Shown here: positions 8,151 through 17,405 of the stretch, in pieces
How the letters are laid out: the number at the start of each line of letters is the position of its first letter
How positions within the stretch are numbered: position 1 is the first letter of the stretch
Program-made: the position numbers and the translations under genes
The notes under the pieces: generated by a model
Seen by the model: only the letters and a program-made list of their open reading frames with translations
Told to the model about the DNA's origin: nothing
Databases searched by the model: none
Assembly: GCF_004134865.1 (NCBI RefSeq)
Contig: NZ_SDPO01000003.1
Location: 682,001-746,000 of the forward strand
Direction of reading: 5' to 3'
Length of the DNA stretch: 64,000 nucleotides
DNA from: Agromyces fucosus
GTDB taxonomy: Bacteria > Actinomycetota > Actinomycetes > Actinomycetales > Microbacteriaceae

Positions 8151-8630
8151 ATGGACCCGCGCCGCACGGCCTGGATCGTGGCCGCCTTCGCCGCAGCACT
8201 CGATCTCGCCCTCGTCGTCTGCGCGTACGGGTTCGTGAGCCTCCTCACGGGTGTCGAGGTCGTCGTCGACCCCGAGGCCGGACTCTTCGTGGCACCGGCC
8301 GCGATCGGGGCATCCGTCATCGCCCTGCTGCTCACCCTCGCCGTCACGCTCCGACGACCGGACCGCATCTGGTCGAGCGTCGTGCTCTCGGCGGTCTGGA
8401 CCTGGCTCGCGTTCGTCGTCGTCTCCGTCATCGGCTACGCCATCGCGAGCGAGGGCAGCACCCTGATCGCGGCGCTGCTGTTCGGCCTCGGATTCGGCAT
8501 CGGATGGTTCGGCCTGCTCATCCCGGCCCTCGCAGCGGTCACGGCGTCGTTCGCCGTGCTCGTCGCTCGCGGTCGAGACTCCGGGATGGAACGCCCGAAG
8601 TGGCCGTGGGAGCGCGATGACGACGAGTGA
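8151..8630 (+). CDS. Four-pass integral membrane protein, unknown function
   Basis: A 159-residue protein with four hydrophobic segments (about 8-30, 46-66, 76-98, 106-142) and a short charged C-terminal tail ending in DDDE. It has the size and topology of small uncharacterised Microbacteriaceae membrane proteins. It appears to be translated from a leaderless transcript. It stands alone between the reverse-strand membrane pair and the next forward gene. No catalytic motif is visible. Confidence 0.75.
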   Translation: MDPRRTAWIVAAFAAALDLALVVCAYGFVSLLTGVEVVVDPEAGLFVAPAAIGASVIALLLTLAVTLRRPDRIWSSVVLSAVWTWLAFVVVSVIGYAIASEGSTLIAALLFGLGFGIGWFGLLIPALAAVTASFAVLVARGRDSGMERPKWPWERDDDE

Positions 8631-8690
8631 AGGGTGTCGCCGCGCCATCCGCTCGCGGTTCCGTGACGCAGAACGCGCGCTCGCAGTATC

Positions 8691-9347
8691 GTGAACCTGA
8701 TGCAGGGTTCGATCGAGGCGCGCGTGAGCCACGAGGTCGACCGGTGGCTGGCATGGCTGCCCCGGTGGCGACCCGGCACGCATCGCGCCCGCGTGCGCCT
8801 CTGCACGCGTTGCTTCGGCTCGCCGATCCTCGCCGCCGCCGGCCTCGACGTCGACGTGCCGCACCCCGTGCAGCACGCCTTCTCGATGCGCATGAAGGGG
8901 GTCATCGACCTCGCGGTCGACGACTACACGGCGCGGAACCTCCCGATGCTGCACCGCGAGATCAGGCTCGCCGAGGAGCGCAAGGCCCGCCGGCCGTACC
9001 GTGCGGGCGAGGGTCTCGAACCCGAGTTCCTCGGGCTCGACGTCGACCCCGAGCCGGTGCCCGACCAGCCGTTCCTGTTCACGCTGTCGGGCCTCGAGGC
9101 CGATACCGCGGCCGAGGCCGCCGAGCCCGCCCCTCGCCCGTTCACGCCCGAAGAGAAGGAAGCGCTCCGCGAGGAGGTCCGTCTCGCGGACGACTTCGCG
9201 AAGCAGCTCGGCCGCCGCATCTGCGTCGAGCTCGCCCAGCACCGCTACCGCATCGGCAACGCCGTCGAGCGCCTCGTCGAGCCGCAGATCGAGGATCTGC
9301 TCGCCGATCTCGACCGCGAGCTCGACTCGCCCGGATGGCCGAGCTGA
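8691..9347 (+). CDS. Conserved hypothetical protein, 218 residues
   Basis: GTG start at 8691 with a second possible start (ATG 8700). No clear ribosome site. The N-terminal third is basic with an LCTRC pair of cysteines; the middle is acidic and Pro/Ala-rich; the C-terminal part (about 150-218) is a charged helical region. No signal peptide or membrane segment. I do not recognise a family. It ends 44 bases before the rpsL promoter and is not part of that operon. Confidence 0.65.
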   Translation: MNLMQGSIEARVSHEVDRWLAWLPRWRPGTHRARVRLCTRCFGSPILAAAGLDVDVPHPVQHAFSMRMKGVIDLAVDDYTARNLPMLHREIRLAEERKARRPYRAGEGLEPEFLGLDVDPEPVPDQPFLFTLSGLEADTAAEAAEPAPRPFTPEEKEALREEVRLADDFAKQLGRRICVELAQHRYRIGNAVERLVEPQIEDLLADLDRELDSPGWPS

Positions 9348-9390
9348 CGGGCCGCAGGGGAGTCGGCGGCCCCGCTGCATCCGCCGCCAT

Positions 9391-9419
9391 TTGACCGCGA
9401 GGTTACGGCGCATTACCAT
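9391..9419 (+). promoter_or_regulatory. Promoter of the str operon
   Basis: TTGACC at 9391-9396 and TACCAT at 9414-9419 are separated by 17 bases, close to the sigma-A consensus. Transcription would start near 9426, giving a leader of about 195 bases before rpsL. Confidence 0.7.
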
Positions 9420-9620
9420 TGATCGGGTGTGCGCGTTGTCGCGCGCTCGAATCGTGCCTGCAAGACCGGCGCGAGACGGGCCGAGAGAAGTCGCACACGT
9501 CGGGCGATTCGCCCCCACGGCATACCCACCAACCAAGGCGCTGCAACTCTGCGGTGCCGGTGGGTCGTGATGTGAATTCCATCAAACGCTGTCACCGTGC
9601 AGCACCAACAAGGAGAAGCA

Positions 9621-9995
9621 GTGCCAACCATTCAGCAGTTGGTCCGCAAGGGCCGCTCGCCGAAGGTCACCAAGACCAAGGCCCCCGCCCTCAAGGCGAA
9701 CCCCCAGCAGCGCGGCGTGTGCACGCGTGTGTACACCACCACCCCGAAGAAGCCGAACTCCGCGCTCCGCAAGGTCGCTCGTGTGAAGCTCTCCAACGGC
9801 ACCGAGGTCACCGCCTACATCCCCGGTGAGGGCCACAACCTCCAGGAGCACTCGATGGTGCTCATCCGCGGTGGTCGTGTCAAGGACCTCCCCGGTGTGC
9901 GCTACAAGATCGTCCGCGGCGCGCTCGACACGCAGGCCGTGAAGAACCGCAAGCAGGGCCGCAGCAAGTACGGCGCGAAGATGGAGAAGAAGTAA
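9621..9995 (+). CDS. rpsL: 30S ribosomal protein S12
   Basis: A 124-residue protein starting at GTG 9621 ([12 protein letters not shown] after initiation), with AAGGAGAAG seven bases upstream; the longer in-frame reading to 9597 has no site and is rejected. S12 lies at the decoding centre and helps check codon-anticodon pairing. The conserved [11 protein letters not shown] and [13 protein letters not shown] segments, where streptomycin-resistance changes occur in other bacteria, are present in wild-type form. First gene of the str operon. Its stop overlaps the rpsG start (TAATG). Confidence 0.98.
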   Translation: MPTIQQLVRKGRSPKVTKTKAPALKANPQQRGVCTRVYTTTPKKPNSALRKVARVKLSNGTEVTAYIPGEGHNLQEHSMVLIRGGRVKDLPGVRYKIVRGALDTQAVKNRKQGRSKYGAKMEKK

Positions 9996-10465
9996 TGCCT
10001 CGTAAGGGACCCGCTCCGAAGCGCCCCGTCGTCGCCGACCCCGTCTACGGGTCGCCCGTCGTCAGCCAGCTCGTCAACAAGATCCTCGTCGACGGCAAGA
10101 AGGACCTCGCGCAGCGCATCGTCTACGAAGCGCTCTCGAACGTCGCCGAGAAGAACGGCCAGGACGCCGTCGCCACCCTGAAGAAGGCGCTCGACAACGT
10201 GCGCCCGACCCTCGAGGTGCGTTCGCGTCGCGTCGGCGGATCGACCTACCAGGTCCCCGTCGAGGTCAAGCCGCACCGCGCCAACACCCTGGCCCTCCGC
10301 TGGCTCACCAGCTACGCCAAGGCTCGTCGCGAGAAGACGATGACCGAGCGTCTCACCAACGAGATCCTCGACGCATCGAACGGCCTGGGTGCCGCGGTCA
10401 AGCGCCGCGAAGACACCCACAAGATGGCCGAGTCGAACCGCGCCTTCGCCCACTACCGCTGGTAG
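9995..10465 (+). CDS. rpsG: 30S ribosomal protein S7
   Basis: A 156-residue protein, the usual length, starting [12 protein letters not shown] and ending AHYRW. S7 nucleates folding of the 16S rRNA 3' domain and contacts the exit-site tRNA. Its ATG overlaps the rpsL stop by one base, so translation is coupled. In other bacteria S7 feeds back on str-operon translation. The last coding bases and the following non-coding bases are duplicated 61 bases downstream. Confidence 0.98.
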   Translation: MPRKGPAPKRPVVADPVYGSPVVSQLVNKILVDGKKDLAQRIVYEALSNVAEKNGQDAVATLKKALDNVRPTLEVRSRRVGGSTYQVPVEVKPHRANTLALRWLTSYAKARREKTMTERLTNEILDASNGLGAAVKRREDTHKMAESNRAFAHYRW

Positions 10466-10543
10466 CAGGCCGAGCGGATGCCTCCGATCGCGGCTGGCAT
10501 TCGTTCGGGCCCACTACTTCTGGTAGCAGGCCGAGCGGATGCC
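10445..10543 (+). repeat. Duplicated 3' end of rpsG (two copies, 61-bp offset)
   Basis: The sequence from 10448 to 10482 (coding end, TAG stop and following bases) recurs at 10509-10543, differing by a few bases near the ends of the coding part. The second copy would encode AHYFW-stop without a start, so it is a relic of local duplication. Confidence 0.9.
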
Positions 10544-10569
10544 GCGGCAGCACGCGGCGGCATCCGCTC
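10533..10569 (+). promoter_or_regulatory. Perfect 13-bp hairpin between rpsG and fusA
   Basis: GAGCGGATGCCGC (10533-10545) pairs with GCGGCATCCGCTC (10557-10569) around an 11-base loop. No T run follows, so it is more likely an RNA-processing, attenuation or stability element than a simple terminator. Its left arm is part of the duplicated rpsG tail. Confidence 0.65.
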
Positions 10570-10610
10570 ACCTCACACCTTTCGTTCCTGAACATCCCGG
10601 AGGAACCCTC

Positions 10611-12725
10611 GTGGCACAAGACGTGCTCACCGACCTGAACAAGGTCCGCAACATCGGCATCATGGCGCACATCGATGCCGGCAAGACCACCACGACCGAG
10701 CGCATCCTGTTCTACACGGGCGTCAACCACAAGATCGGCGAGACCCACGACGGCGCCTCGACGACCGACTGGATGGAGCAGGAGAAGGAACGCGGCATCA
10801 CGATCACGTCGGCCGCCGTGACCTGCTACTGGAACAAGAACCAGATCAACATCATCGACACCCCCGGCCACGTGGACTTCACGGTCGAGGTCGAGCGCTC
10901 GCTCCGCGTGCTCGATGGTGCGGTCGCCGTCTTCGACGGCAAGGAGGGCGTCGAGCCCCAGTCCGAGACCGTCTGGCGCCAGGCCGACAAGTACGACGTG
11001 CCCCGCATCTGCTTCGTCAACAAGATGGACAAGCTCGGCGCCGACTTCTACTTCACGGTCGACACCATCATCAGCCGACTGGGCGCCAAGCCCCTCGTGC
11101 TGCAGCTCCCGATCGGTTCGGAGTCGAACTTCGAAGGCGTCGTCGACCTGGTCGAGATGCGTGCACTCACGTGGCGCGGCGACGCAAAGGGTGACGTCAA
11201 GATGGGCGCCGAGTACGCCATCGAGGAGATCCCCGCCGACCTCGTCGACAAGGCCGCCGAGTACCGCACCGCGCTGCTCGAGGCCGTCGCCGAGACCGAC
11301 GACGCGCTCATGGAGAAGTACTTCGGCGGCGAAGAGCTGACCGTGGCCGAGATCAAGGCCGCGATCCGCAAGCTCACCGTCAACTCCGAGATCTACCCCG
11401 TGCTCTGCGGTTCGGCGTTCAAGAACCGCGGCGTGCAGCCGATGCTCGACGCCGTCATCGACTACCTCCCCTCGCCGCTCGACGTGCCCGCCATCGAGGC
11501 GCACGACGCTCGCGACGAAGAGAAGGTCGTCATGCGTCACGCCGACGCCACGGAGCCCTTCACGGCTCTCGCGTTCAAGGTCGCGGTGCACCCGTTCTTC
11601 GGTCGCCTCACCTACGTGCGCGTCTACTCCGGTCGCCTCGACAGCGGCGCCCAGGTCGTCAACTCGACCAAGGGCAAGAAGGAGCGCATCGGCAAGATCT
11701 TCCAGATGCACGCCAACAAGGAGATCCCGATCGACTCGGTGACCGCCGGCAACATCTACGCGGTGATCGGCCTGAAGGACACCACCACCGGTGACACCCT
11801 CTGCGACCCGAACAACCAGGTCGTCCTCGAGTCGATGACCTTCCCCGAGCCCGTCATCGAGGTCGCCATCGAGCCGAAGACCAAGGCCGACCAGGAGAAG
11901 CTCGGCACGGCGATCCAGAAGCTCGCCGAAGAGGACCCGACCTTCCGCACCGAGCAGAACCAGGAGACCGGTCAGACGGTCATCAAGGGAATGGGCGAGC
12001 TCCACCTCGACATCCTGGTCGACCGCATGAAGCGCGAGTTCAACGTCGAGGCCAACGTGGGCAAGCCCCAGGTCGCGTACCGCGAGACGATCAAGCGCGC
12101 GGTCGAGAAGCACGACTACACCCACAAGAAGCAGACCGGTGGTTCCGGCCAGTTCGCGAAGATCCAGTTCGCGATCGAGCCGCTCGAGATCGAAGGCGAC
12201 AAGATCTACGAGTTCGAGAACAAGGTCACCGGTGGCCGCATCCCGCGCGAGTACATCCCCTCGATCGATGCCGGCTTCCGCGATGCCATGCAGTACGGCA
12301 TCCTCGCCGGGTACCCGATGGTCGGCGTCAAGGCGTCGATCCTCGACGGTGCCGCCCACGACGTCGACTCCTCGGAGATGGCGTTCAAGATCGCCGGCTC
12401 GATGGGCTTCAAGGAAGCCGCTCGCAAGGCGAACCCCGTCCTGCTCGAACCGCTGATGTCCGTCGAAGTCCGTACTCCCGAGGAGTACATGGGCGACGTC
12501 ATCGGCGACCTGAACTCGCGTCGCGGTCAGATCCAGTCCATGGAGGATGCTGCAGGCGTGAAGGTCGTGCGTGCGCACGTCCCGCTCTCGGAGATGTTCG
12601 GTTACATCGGCGACCTTCGGTCGAAGACCTCTGGTCGCGCGGTGTACTCGATGGAGTTCCAGAGCTACGCGGAGGTCCCGAAGGCTGTGGCCGACGAGAT
12701 CGTCCAGAAGAACAAGGGCGAATAG
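10611..12725 (+). CDS. fusA: Elongation factor G
   Basis: A 704-residue GTPase that drives ribosomal translocation. GTG at 10611 is chosen because CCGGAGGAA lies just upstream and translation begins [21 protein letters not shown]; the extension to 10539 runs through the hairpin and is rejected. Motifs: [12 protein letters not shown] (G1), DTPGHVDFT (G3), NKMD (G4), then EF-G domains II-V with the GGSGQFAKI segment in domain IV. Third gene of the str operon, preceded by a 145-base gap that holds the rpsG tail duplication. Confidence 0.98.
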   Translation: MAQDVLTDLNKVRNIGIMAHIDAGKTTTTERILFYTGVNHKIGETHDGASTTDWMEQEKERGITITSAAVTCYWNKNQINIIDTPGHVDFTVEVERSLRVLDGAVAVFDGKEGVEPQSETVWRQADKYDVPRICFVNKMDKLGADFYFTVDTIISRLGAKPLVLQLPIGSESNFEGVVDLVEMRALTWRGDAKGDVKMGAEYAIEEIPADLVDKAAEYRTALLEAVAETDDALMEKYFGGEELTVAEIKAAIRKLTVNSEIYPVLCGSAFKNRGVQPMLDAVIDYLPSPLDVPAIEAHDARDEEKVVMRHADATEPFTALAFKVAVHPFFGRLTYVRVYSGRLDSGAQVVNSTKGKKERIGKIFQMHANKEIPIDSVTAGNIYAVIGLKDTTTGDTLCDPNNQVVLESMTFPEPVIEVAIEPKTKADQEKLGTAIQKLAEEDPTFRTEQNQETGQTVIKGMGELHLDILVDRMKREFNVEANVGKPQVAYRETIKRAVEKHDYTHKKQTGGSGQFAKIQFAIEPLEIEGDKIYEFENKVTGGRIPREYIPSIDAGFRDAMQYGILAGYPMVGVKASILDGAAHDVDSSEMAFKIAGSMGFKEAARKANPVLLEPLMSVEVRTPEEYMGDVIGDLNSRRGQIQSMEDAAGVKVVRAHVPLSEMFGYIGDLRSKTSGRAVYSMEFQSYAEVPKAVADEIVQKNKGE

Positions 12726-12837
12726 TCCGATACGCACGAACCTTCCGGTTCGCGTAACATATCAACACAACCCCCGTAGACCACCGGTCGCAATCCAGCG
12801 CCCGGCGGATCTACACGAGTCCTGAGGAGGACCCACA

Positions 12838-14028
12838 GTGGCTAAGGCCAAGTTCGAGCGGACCAAGCCGCACGTCAACATCGGAACGATCGGTCACGTC
12901 GACCACGGCAAGACCACGCTCACCGCAGCGATCTCGAAGGTGCTCGCCGACAAGTACCCGTCGGCCACCAACGTGCAGCGCGACTTCGCGTCGATCGACT
13001 CCGCTCCCGAGGAGCGCCAGCGCGGCATCACGATCAACATCTCGCACGTCGAGTACGAGACGCCGAAGCGCCACTACGCGCACGTCGACGCCCCGGGTCA
13101 CGCCGACTACATCAAGAACATGATCACCGGTGCGGCTCAGATGGACGGCGCGATCCTCGTGGTCGCGGCGACCGACGGCCCGATGGCTCAGACGCGCGAG
13201 CACGTGCTGCTCGCCAAGCAGGTCGGCGTGCCGTACCTGCTCGTCGCGCTCAACAAGTCCGACATGGTCGACGACGAGGAGATCCTGGAGCTCGTCGAGC
13301 TCGAGGTCTCGGAGCTGCTCGCCAGCCAGGGCTTCGATGAGAACGCCCCCGTCGTCCGCGTGTCGGGCCTCAAGGCGCTCGAGGGCGACGAGAAGTGGGT
13401 CCAGTCGATCCTCGACCTCATGGAGGCCGTGGACAACAACATCCCCGACCCGATCCGCGACAAGGACAAGCCGTTCCTCATGCCGGTCGAGGACGTCTTC
13501 ACGATCACCGGTCGTGGAACCGTCGTCACGGGCCGCGCCGAGCGTGGCACGCTGAAGATCAACTCCGAGGTCGAGATCGTCGGCATCCGCCCGACGCAGA
13601 AGACCACGGTCACCGGTATCGAGATGTTCCACAAGCAGCTCGACGAGGCATGGGCCGGCGAGAACTGCGGTCTGCTCCTTCGCGGCACCAAGCGCGAAGA
13701 CGTCGAGCGCGGCCAGGTCGTCGTCGCACCCGGCTCGGTCACCCCGCACACGGGCTTCGAGGGCACCGCGTACATCCTCTCCAAGGAGGAAGGCGGGCGT
13801 CACAACCCGTTCTACGCGAACTACCGCCCGCAGTTCTACTTCCGCACCACCGACGTCACCGGCGTCATCACGCTGCCCGAGGGCACCGAGATGGTCATGC
13901 CCGGCGACACCACCGACATGACGGTCGAGCTGATCCAGCCGATCGCCATGGAGGAGGGCCTCGGCTTCGCCATCCGTGAGGGTGGACGCACCGTGGGTGC
14001 CGGTACGGTCACCAAGATCGTCAAGTAG
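12838..14028 (+). CDS. tuf: Elongation factor Tu
   Basis: A 396-residue GTPase that carries aminoacyl-tRNA to the ribosome. GTG start with GAGGAGGA seven bases upstream. Motifs: [11 protein letters not shown] (G1), DAPGHADY (G3), NKSD (G4), and the C-terminal [13 protein letters not shown] end typical of EF-Tu. It closes the str operon and is followed by a TTCG-loop terminator. Confidence 0.98.
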   Translation: MAKAKFERTKPHVNIGTIGHVDHGKTTLTAAISKVLADKYPSATNVQRDFASIDSAPEERQRGITINISHVEYETPKRHYAHVDAPGHADYIKNMITGAAQMDGAILVVAATDGPMAQTREHVLLAKQVGVPYLLVALNKSDMVDDEEILELVELEVSELLASQGFDENAPVVRVSGLKALEGDEKWVQSILDLMEAVDNNIPDPIRDKDKPFLMPVEDVFTITGRGTVVTGRAERGTLKINSEVEIVGIRPTQKTTVTGIEMFHKQLDEAWAGENCGLLLRGTKREDVERGQVVVAPGSVTPHTGFEGTAYILSKEEGGRHNPFYANYRPQFYFRTTDVTGVITLPEGTEMVMPGDTTDMTVELIQPIAMEEGLGFAIREGGRTVGAGTVTKIVK

Positions 14029-14050
14029 GTTCACCTACTGATCGCCGACA

Positions 14051-14080
14051 GGGGTCGGGCCTTCGGGCCCGGCCCCTTTC
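14051..14080 (+). terminator. Intrinsic terminator of the str operon
   Basis: Stem of 11 bp (14051-14061 with 14066-14076, one G-T pair) closed by a TTCG loop and followed by TTTC. Confidence 0.85.
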
Positions 14081-14193
14081 GTGTACCCACCGCAGGGTCG
14101 GGGCGGTGAGCTCAGGGCACCGGCCCCTTTCGTGTACCCACCGCGGGGTCGGGGCGGTGAGTTCAGGGCACCGGGCCCCTTTCGTGTACCCGG
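14071..14193 (+). repeat. Tandem 51/52-bp repeat after tuf (2.4 copies)
   Basis: Units begin GGCCCCTTTCGTGTACCC at 14071, 14122 and 14174 (the last has one extra G before it and is cut short). Units include the 3' arm of the tuf terminator, so terminator-like fragments have been duplicated into the gap before the next gene. Confidence 0.9.
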
Positions 14194-14239
14194 CGTCAAC
14201 CCCTTCCGCGAGTGTGACGATCGACCTACGCTGTGACGG

Positions 14240-15454
14240 ATGGCAGTTCCCCCTCAGCCATTCGTTCGGTCGACGGTTCGCCCTGAGATTCAGGCTCTTC
14301 GGGCGCTCGCCGTCGGAGCAGTCGTGCTCCATCACGGATGGCCGGCCGTCGCGCCGGCCGGCTACATGGGCGTCGACGTGTTCTTCGTCGTCTCCGGGTT
14401 CCTGATCACCGGGCTCCTCCTCCGCGACGCGGAGCAGCGGGGCCGCATCCCGCTCGGCAGCTTCTACCTGCGCCGGGCCCGGCGGATCCTCCCGGCGGCC
14501 GTGACGGTGCTCGCGGTCGTCTCCGTCCTGACGATCGCCGTGGTGCCCCAGCGCGAATGGCGGTCGTGGTTCCGGGAGATCGTCGCGAGCGCGCTCTACT
14601 CCGAGAACTGGCAGCTCGCGATCGACTCCCAGATCCCGCGACGCGCAGATCTCGAGTCCACGCCCGTGCAGCACTACTGGTCGCTCTCCGTCGAGGAGCA
14701 GTTCTACCTGTTCTGGCCTCTCCTGCTGATCGTCGCGATCTGGTTCGCGGCGCGATGGGGAGTCGCATCGCGACGCGTGCTCCTGCCGCTGCTCGGCGCG
14801 GTCACCCTCGCGTCGTTCGTGCATTGCATCGTGCTCACAGCGCAGGACCCCGACCTCGCGTACTTCTCGACGTTCACGCGCACCTGGGAGTTCGGCGTCG
14901 GCGGGTTGCTCGCACTGCTCGCCGCGACACCGCTCCGCGGCCACGAGCGGGTGCGTGCAGCCGCCTCACTCGCCGGGCTGGTCCTCATCGCCGTGCCGAT
15001 CGTCGCTTTCCGCTCGCCCGACGTCTTCCCGGGAACGGTCGTGCTCCTGCCGGTGGTCGGAACGCTCGCCGTGATCTGGGCGGGCATGCCGCGACTCGCC
15101 TGGTCGCCGTCGCGCCTCGCTGCGCTGCGTCCGGTGCAGTGGATGGGCGATGTGTCGTACTCGCTCTACCTCTGGCATTGGCCGATCTTCATGTTCGTGC
15201 CGTACCTGACGGGTGTGCCGAGCCCGCCGTGGCTGATGGTGCTGCTCGTGGCGTTCTCGTTCCTCGTCGCCAGCCTCTCGAAGCGGTACATCGAGGACCC
15301 GTTCCGCACGCCGGCGAAGGGAGTGCAGGCTCGCCCCTCGATCGTGATCGGTGCACTGGCCGCGGTCATCGCCCTCGTCGTCGGGGCCGGCGTGGTCGCC
15401 CCGAGCGTCGCCGCCGAGCGCACCGTCGCGTGCTCGCGTAGCGATCGTGACTGA
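14240..15454 (+). CDS. Acyltransferase 3 family membrane protein (OafA-like), lacking an SGNH domain
   Basis: A 404-residue membrane protein. TACGCT ends seven bases before the ATG, suggesting a leaderless message. The N-terminus has the family signature: PEIQALRALAV, LHHGW, GYMGVDVFFVVSGFLITG, then SVEEQFYLFWPLL and a run of about ten membrane segments, with YSLYLWHWP near residue 310. Such enzymes acylate cell-surface sugars or wall polymers. Full OafA-type proteins usually continue with an extracytoplasmic SGNH domain of 250-300 residues; here the protein stops just after the last membrane segment (VAPSVAAERTVACSRSDRD), so the C-terminal domain seems lost. It interrupts the usual tuf-rpsJ junction. 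Confidence 0.85.
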   Translation: MAVPPQPFVRSTVRPEIQALRALAVGAVVLHHGWPAVAPAGYMGVDVFFVVSGFLITGLLLRDAEQRGRIPLGSFYLRRARRILPAAVTVLAVVSVLTIAVVPQREWRSWFREIVASALYSENWQLAIDSQIPRRADLESTPVQHYWSLSVEEQFYLFWPLLLIVAIWFAARWGVASRRVLLPLLGAVTLASFVHCIVLTAQDPDLAYFSTFTRTWEFGVGGLLALLAATPLRGHERVRAAASLAGLVLIAVPIVAFRSPDVFPGTVVLLPVVGTLAVIWAGMPRLAWSPSRLAALRPVQWMGDVSYSLYLWHWPIFMFVPYLTGVPSPPWLMVLLVAFSFLVASLSKRYIEDPFRTPAKGVQARPSIVIGALAAVIALVVGAGVVAPSVAAERTVACSRSDRD

Positions 15455-15477
15455 GCAGCGACAGCCGTCGCGCCGTC

Positions 15478-15927
15478 TCAGACCGCGGTGCCGTCGATCG
15501 TCGTCTCGAGGTCGATGCTGCCGTGCACGCTGCGGGCGACGGTGCAGCCACGGTCGATCGCCTTGACCATGATCTCGATGAGCTTCGTGCGCTCCGCCTC
15601 GTCGAGTGCGGAGAGGTCGAGGAGCAGTTCCTCATCGACCCGCGAGTACCGGTTCTCGGAGTCCGAGGTGCCGTGCGCCCACACGGTCATCGCGAAGTCC
15701 TCGCCGAGGCGCCGAGCGGCGACGCGGTCGGCACTCATCCCGGCGCAGCCAGCGAGGGCGAGCTTCAGCAACTCGCCGGGAGTGAAGTGGCCCTCGGCCT
15801 CGGCCGGCCCGATGCGCACCGTCGAGCCACGTTCGTTCATGCCCTCGAACGTGCGTTCGCCGGTGCGGGTGACCGAGATGCTGCCCGGTCCGATGCGGTC
15901 GCTCACCTGATGCGCGTGCTCGGTCAT
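15478..15927 (-). CDS. OsmC/Ohr-family peroxidase
   Basis: A 149-residue protein that likely reduces organic hydroperoxides with two cysteines: Cys61 in LAGCAGMSADR and Cys128 in RGCTVARSV, placed as in OsmC. The family works as a dimer in the cytosol. It converges on the shortened acyltransferase (23-base gap) and its promoter region faces the S10 operon leader. Whether it is OsmC or another subfamily member cannot be decided here. Confidence 0.9.
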   Translation of the reverse strand: MTEHAHQVSDRIGPGSISVTRTGERTFEGMNERGSTVRIGPAEAEGHFTPGELLKLALAGCAGMSADRVAARRLGEDFAMTVWAHGTSDSENRYSRVDEELLLDLSALDEAERTKLIEIMVKAIDRGCTVARSVHGSIDLETTIDGTAV

Positions 15928-16428
15928 GTTCGCCCTCCAGACGTGGTCGTCACGTCGATTCCATCACGGATGTCGTGGGCCGCGTGGGGCCTCGTCTGCG
16001 ACATCCCTGTGAACCCGCCCGGGCGCGACACGCCCGGGTTGCAAGTAGCCCCTCATTGTGGCAAACTCGTTGAGTTCAACATTTCGAACGCGTGCACTCG
16101 TGCGCGCTGATCGGATCACTGTCAGGCAGTGCATAACCACCCGGTTCACCCCGTTACGGGGCTCACGCAGGGGTCAGGTTAGGCCGCAGGCAGGAGAACA
16201 GACAAACCGACACACACAACGCCATGGGCGACCATGTCCGCGTGCGCGCCGGCGGGTTCGAAGGTCGAGCGTGTCGAGAGCACCGCCCCGGTACATCCGG
16301 GCGGGTGGTTTCGACAGGCTCGATCACCGGCCTTTGACAGAAGAACAGTGGTGCTTCACACGGAGTAGCTACGCGGCGTCCGATGCCCTCGGAAGGGGTA
16401 AGACGCCTTGACAGAGAGAGAGTCAGCA
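15928..16428 (+). promoter_or_regulatory. Long non-coding leader region of the S10 operon
   Basis: This 501-base gene-free stretch holds a short GC hairpin (16018-16036), a possible promoter (TTGCAA 16039-16044, 17 bases, CAAACT 16062-16067, weak -10), a long imperfect hairpin (16263-16328) and the rpsJ ribosome site (AGAGAGAG). If that promoter is used, the leader is about 350 bases, long enough for regulation of ribosomal protein synthesis. Confidence 0.5.
16263..16328 (+). repeat. REP-like long imperfect hairpin
   Basis: Left arm GGTCGAGCGTGTCGAG (from 16263) pairs with right arm TTTCGACAGGCTCGATCACC (ending 16328), with the inner CACCGCCCCGG / CCGGGCGGGTG pairing extending the stem to a five-base loop around TACAT. 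The TTTCGACAGGCTCGATCACC type of motif is, as I recall, a dispersed palindrome in many Microbacteriaceae and related genomes. Confidence 0.6.
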
Positions 16429-16737
16429 ATGGCGGGACAGAAGATCCGCATTCGACTGAAGTCGTATGACCACGAGGTCATCGACACCTCGGCGCGCAAG
16501 ATCGTCGACACGGTGACCCGCGCGGGTGCCACGGTCGTCGGCCCCGTGCCGCTTCCGACGGAGAAGAACGTGGTGTGCGTCATCCGCTCGCCCCACAAGT
16601 ACAAGGACAGCCGCGAGCACTTCGAGATGCGCACCCACAAGCGCCTCATCGACATCGTGGACCCGACGCCCAAGGCCGTCGACTCGCTCATGCGACTCGA
16701 CCTGCCGGCAGACGTCAACATCGAGATCAAGCTCTGA
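16429..16737 (+). CDS. rpsJ: 30S ribosomal protein S10
   Basis: A 102-residue protein beginning [19 protein letters not shown]; the ATG at 16429 is preferred to an in-frame ATG seven codons upstream because the S10 family starts here and the site AGAGAGAG precedes it. S10 sits in the 30S head and, as NusE, also joins antitermination complexes. First gene of the S10 operon, behind a long leader. Confidence 0.98.
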   Translation: MAGQKIRIRLKSYDHEVIDTSARKIVDTVTRAGATVVGPVPLPTEKNVVCVIRSPHKYKDSREHFEMRTHKRLIDIVDPTPKAVDSLMRLDLPADVNIEIKL

Positions 16738-16745
16738 GGTAACAG

Positions 16746-17402
16746 ATGTCTTCCGCTACCAAGAACGTGAAGGGTCTGCTCGGCACCAAGCTCGGCATGA
16801 CCCAGGTGTGGGACGAGAACAACAAGCTCGTGCCCGTGACCGTCATCGAGATCGCTCCCAACGTGGTCACCCAGCTCCGCACCGTCGCGAACGACGGCTA
16901 CGAGGCTGTGCAGATCGCTGCAGGCGCCATCGACCCGCGCAAGGTCAACCAGCCCGCGACCGGCCACTTCGCCGCTGCAGGCGTGACCCCCCGTCGCCAC
17001 CTGACCGAGGTCCGCACCGCGGACGCCGCGTCGTACTCCCTCGGCCAGGAGCTCCCCGTCGAGGGTGCCTTCGAGGCCGGCCAGCTCGTCGACGTCGTCG
17101 GCACGAGCAAGGGCAAGGGCTTCGCCGGTGTCATGAAGCGCCACAACTTCAAGGGTGTCTCCGCTTCGCACGGTTCGCACCGCAACCACCGCAAGCCCGG
17201 TTCCATCGGTGCCTCGTCGACGCCCAGCCGCGTCTTCAAGGGCATGCGCATGGCCGGCCGCATGGGTGGCGAGCGCGTGACCGTGCTCAACCTCCGCGTG
17301 CACGCCGTCGACGCCGAGAAGGGCCTGCTGCTCGTCAAGGGCGCGGTTCCCGGTGCTCGCGGCCGTCTCGTTTTCGTCCGCAACGCAGTGAAGGGGGCGT
17401 AG
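16746..17402 (+). CDS. rplC: 50S ribosomal protein L3
   Basis: A 218-residue protein. L3 starts 50S assembly and its central extension reaches the peptidyl-transferase centre. Seen here: [14 protein letters not shown] near the N-terminus and [21 protein letters not shown] in the loop, both family hallmarks. It begins eight bases after rpsJ and ends three bases before rplD. Confidence 0.98.
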   Translation: MSSATKNVKGLLGTKLGMTQVWDENNKLVPVTVIEIAPNVVTQLRTVANDGYEAVQIAAGAIDPRKVNQPATGHFAAAGVTPRRHLTEVRTADAASYSLGQELPVEGAFEAGQLVDVVGTSKGKGFAGVMKRHNFKGVSASHGSHRNHRKPGSIGASSTPSRVFKGMRMAGRMGGERVTVLNLRVHAVDAEKGLLLVKGAVPGARGRLVFVRNAVKGA

Positions 17403-17405
17403 TCC

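Noticed and set aside
10539..10611. Extended N-terminus of EF-G
   Set aside because: The extension runs through the hairpin and duplicated rpsG tail; GTG 10611 has the ribosome site and the family start.
10398..12737. Large reverse-strand frames opposite fusA, tuf, glmS and guaB
   Set aside because: High-GC shadow frames of strongly conserved genes; no motifs, no starts.
16039..16067. Firm S10 promoter call
   Set aside because: The -35 (TTGCAA) is good but the -10 (CAAACT) is poor, so it is kept only as a possibility within the leader feature.
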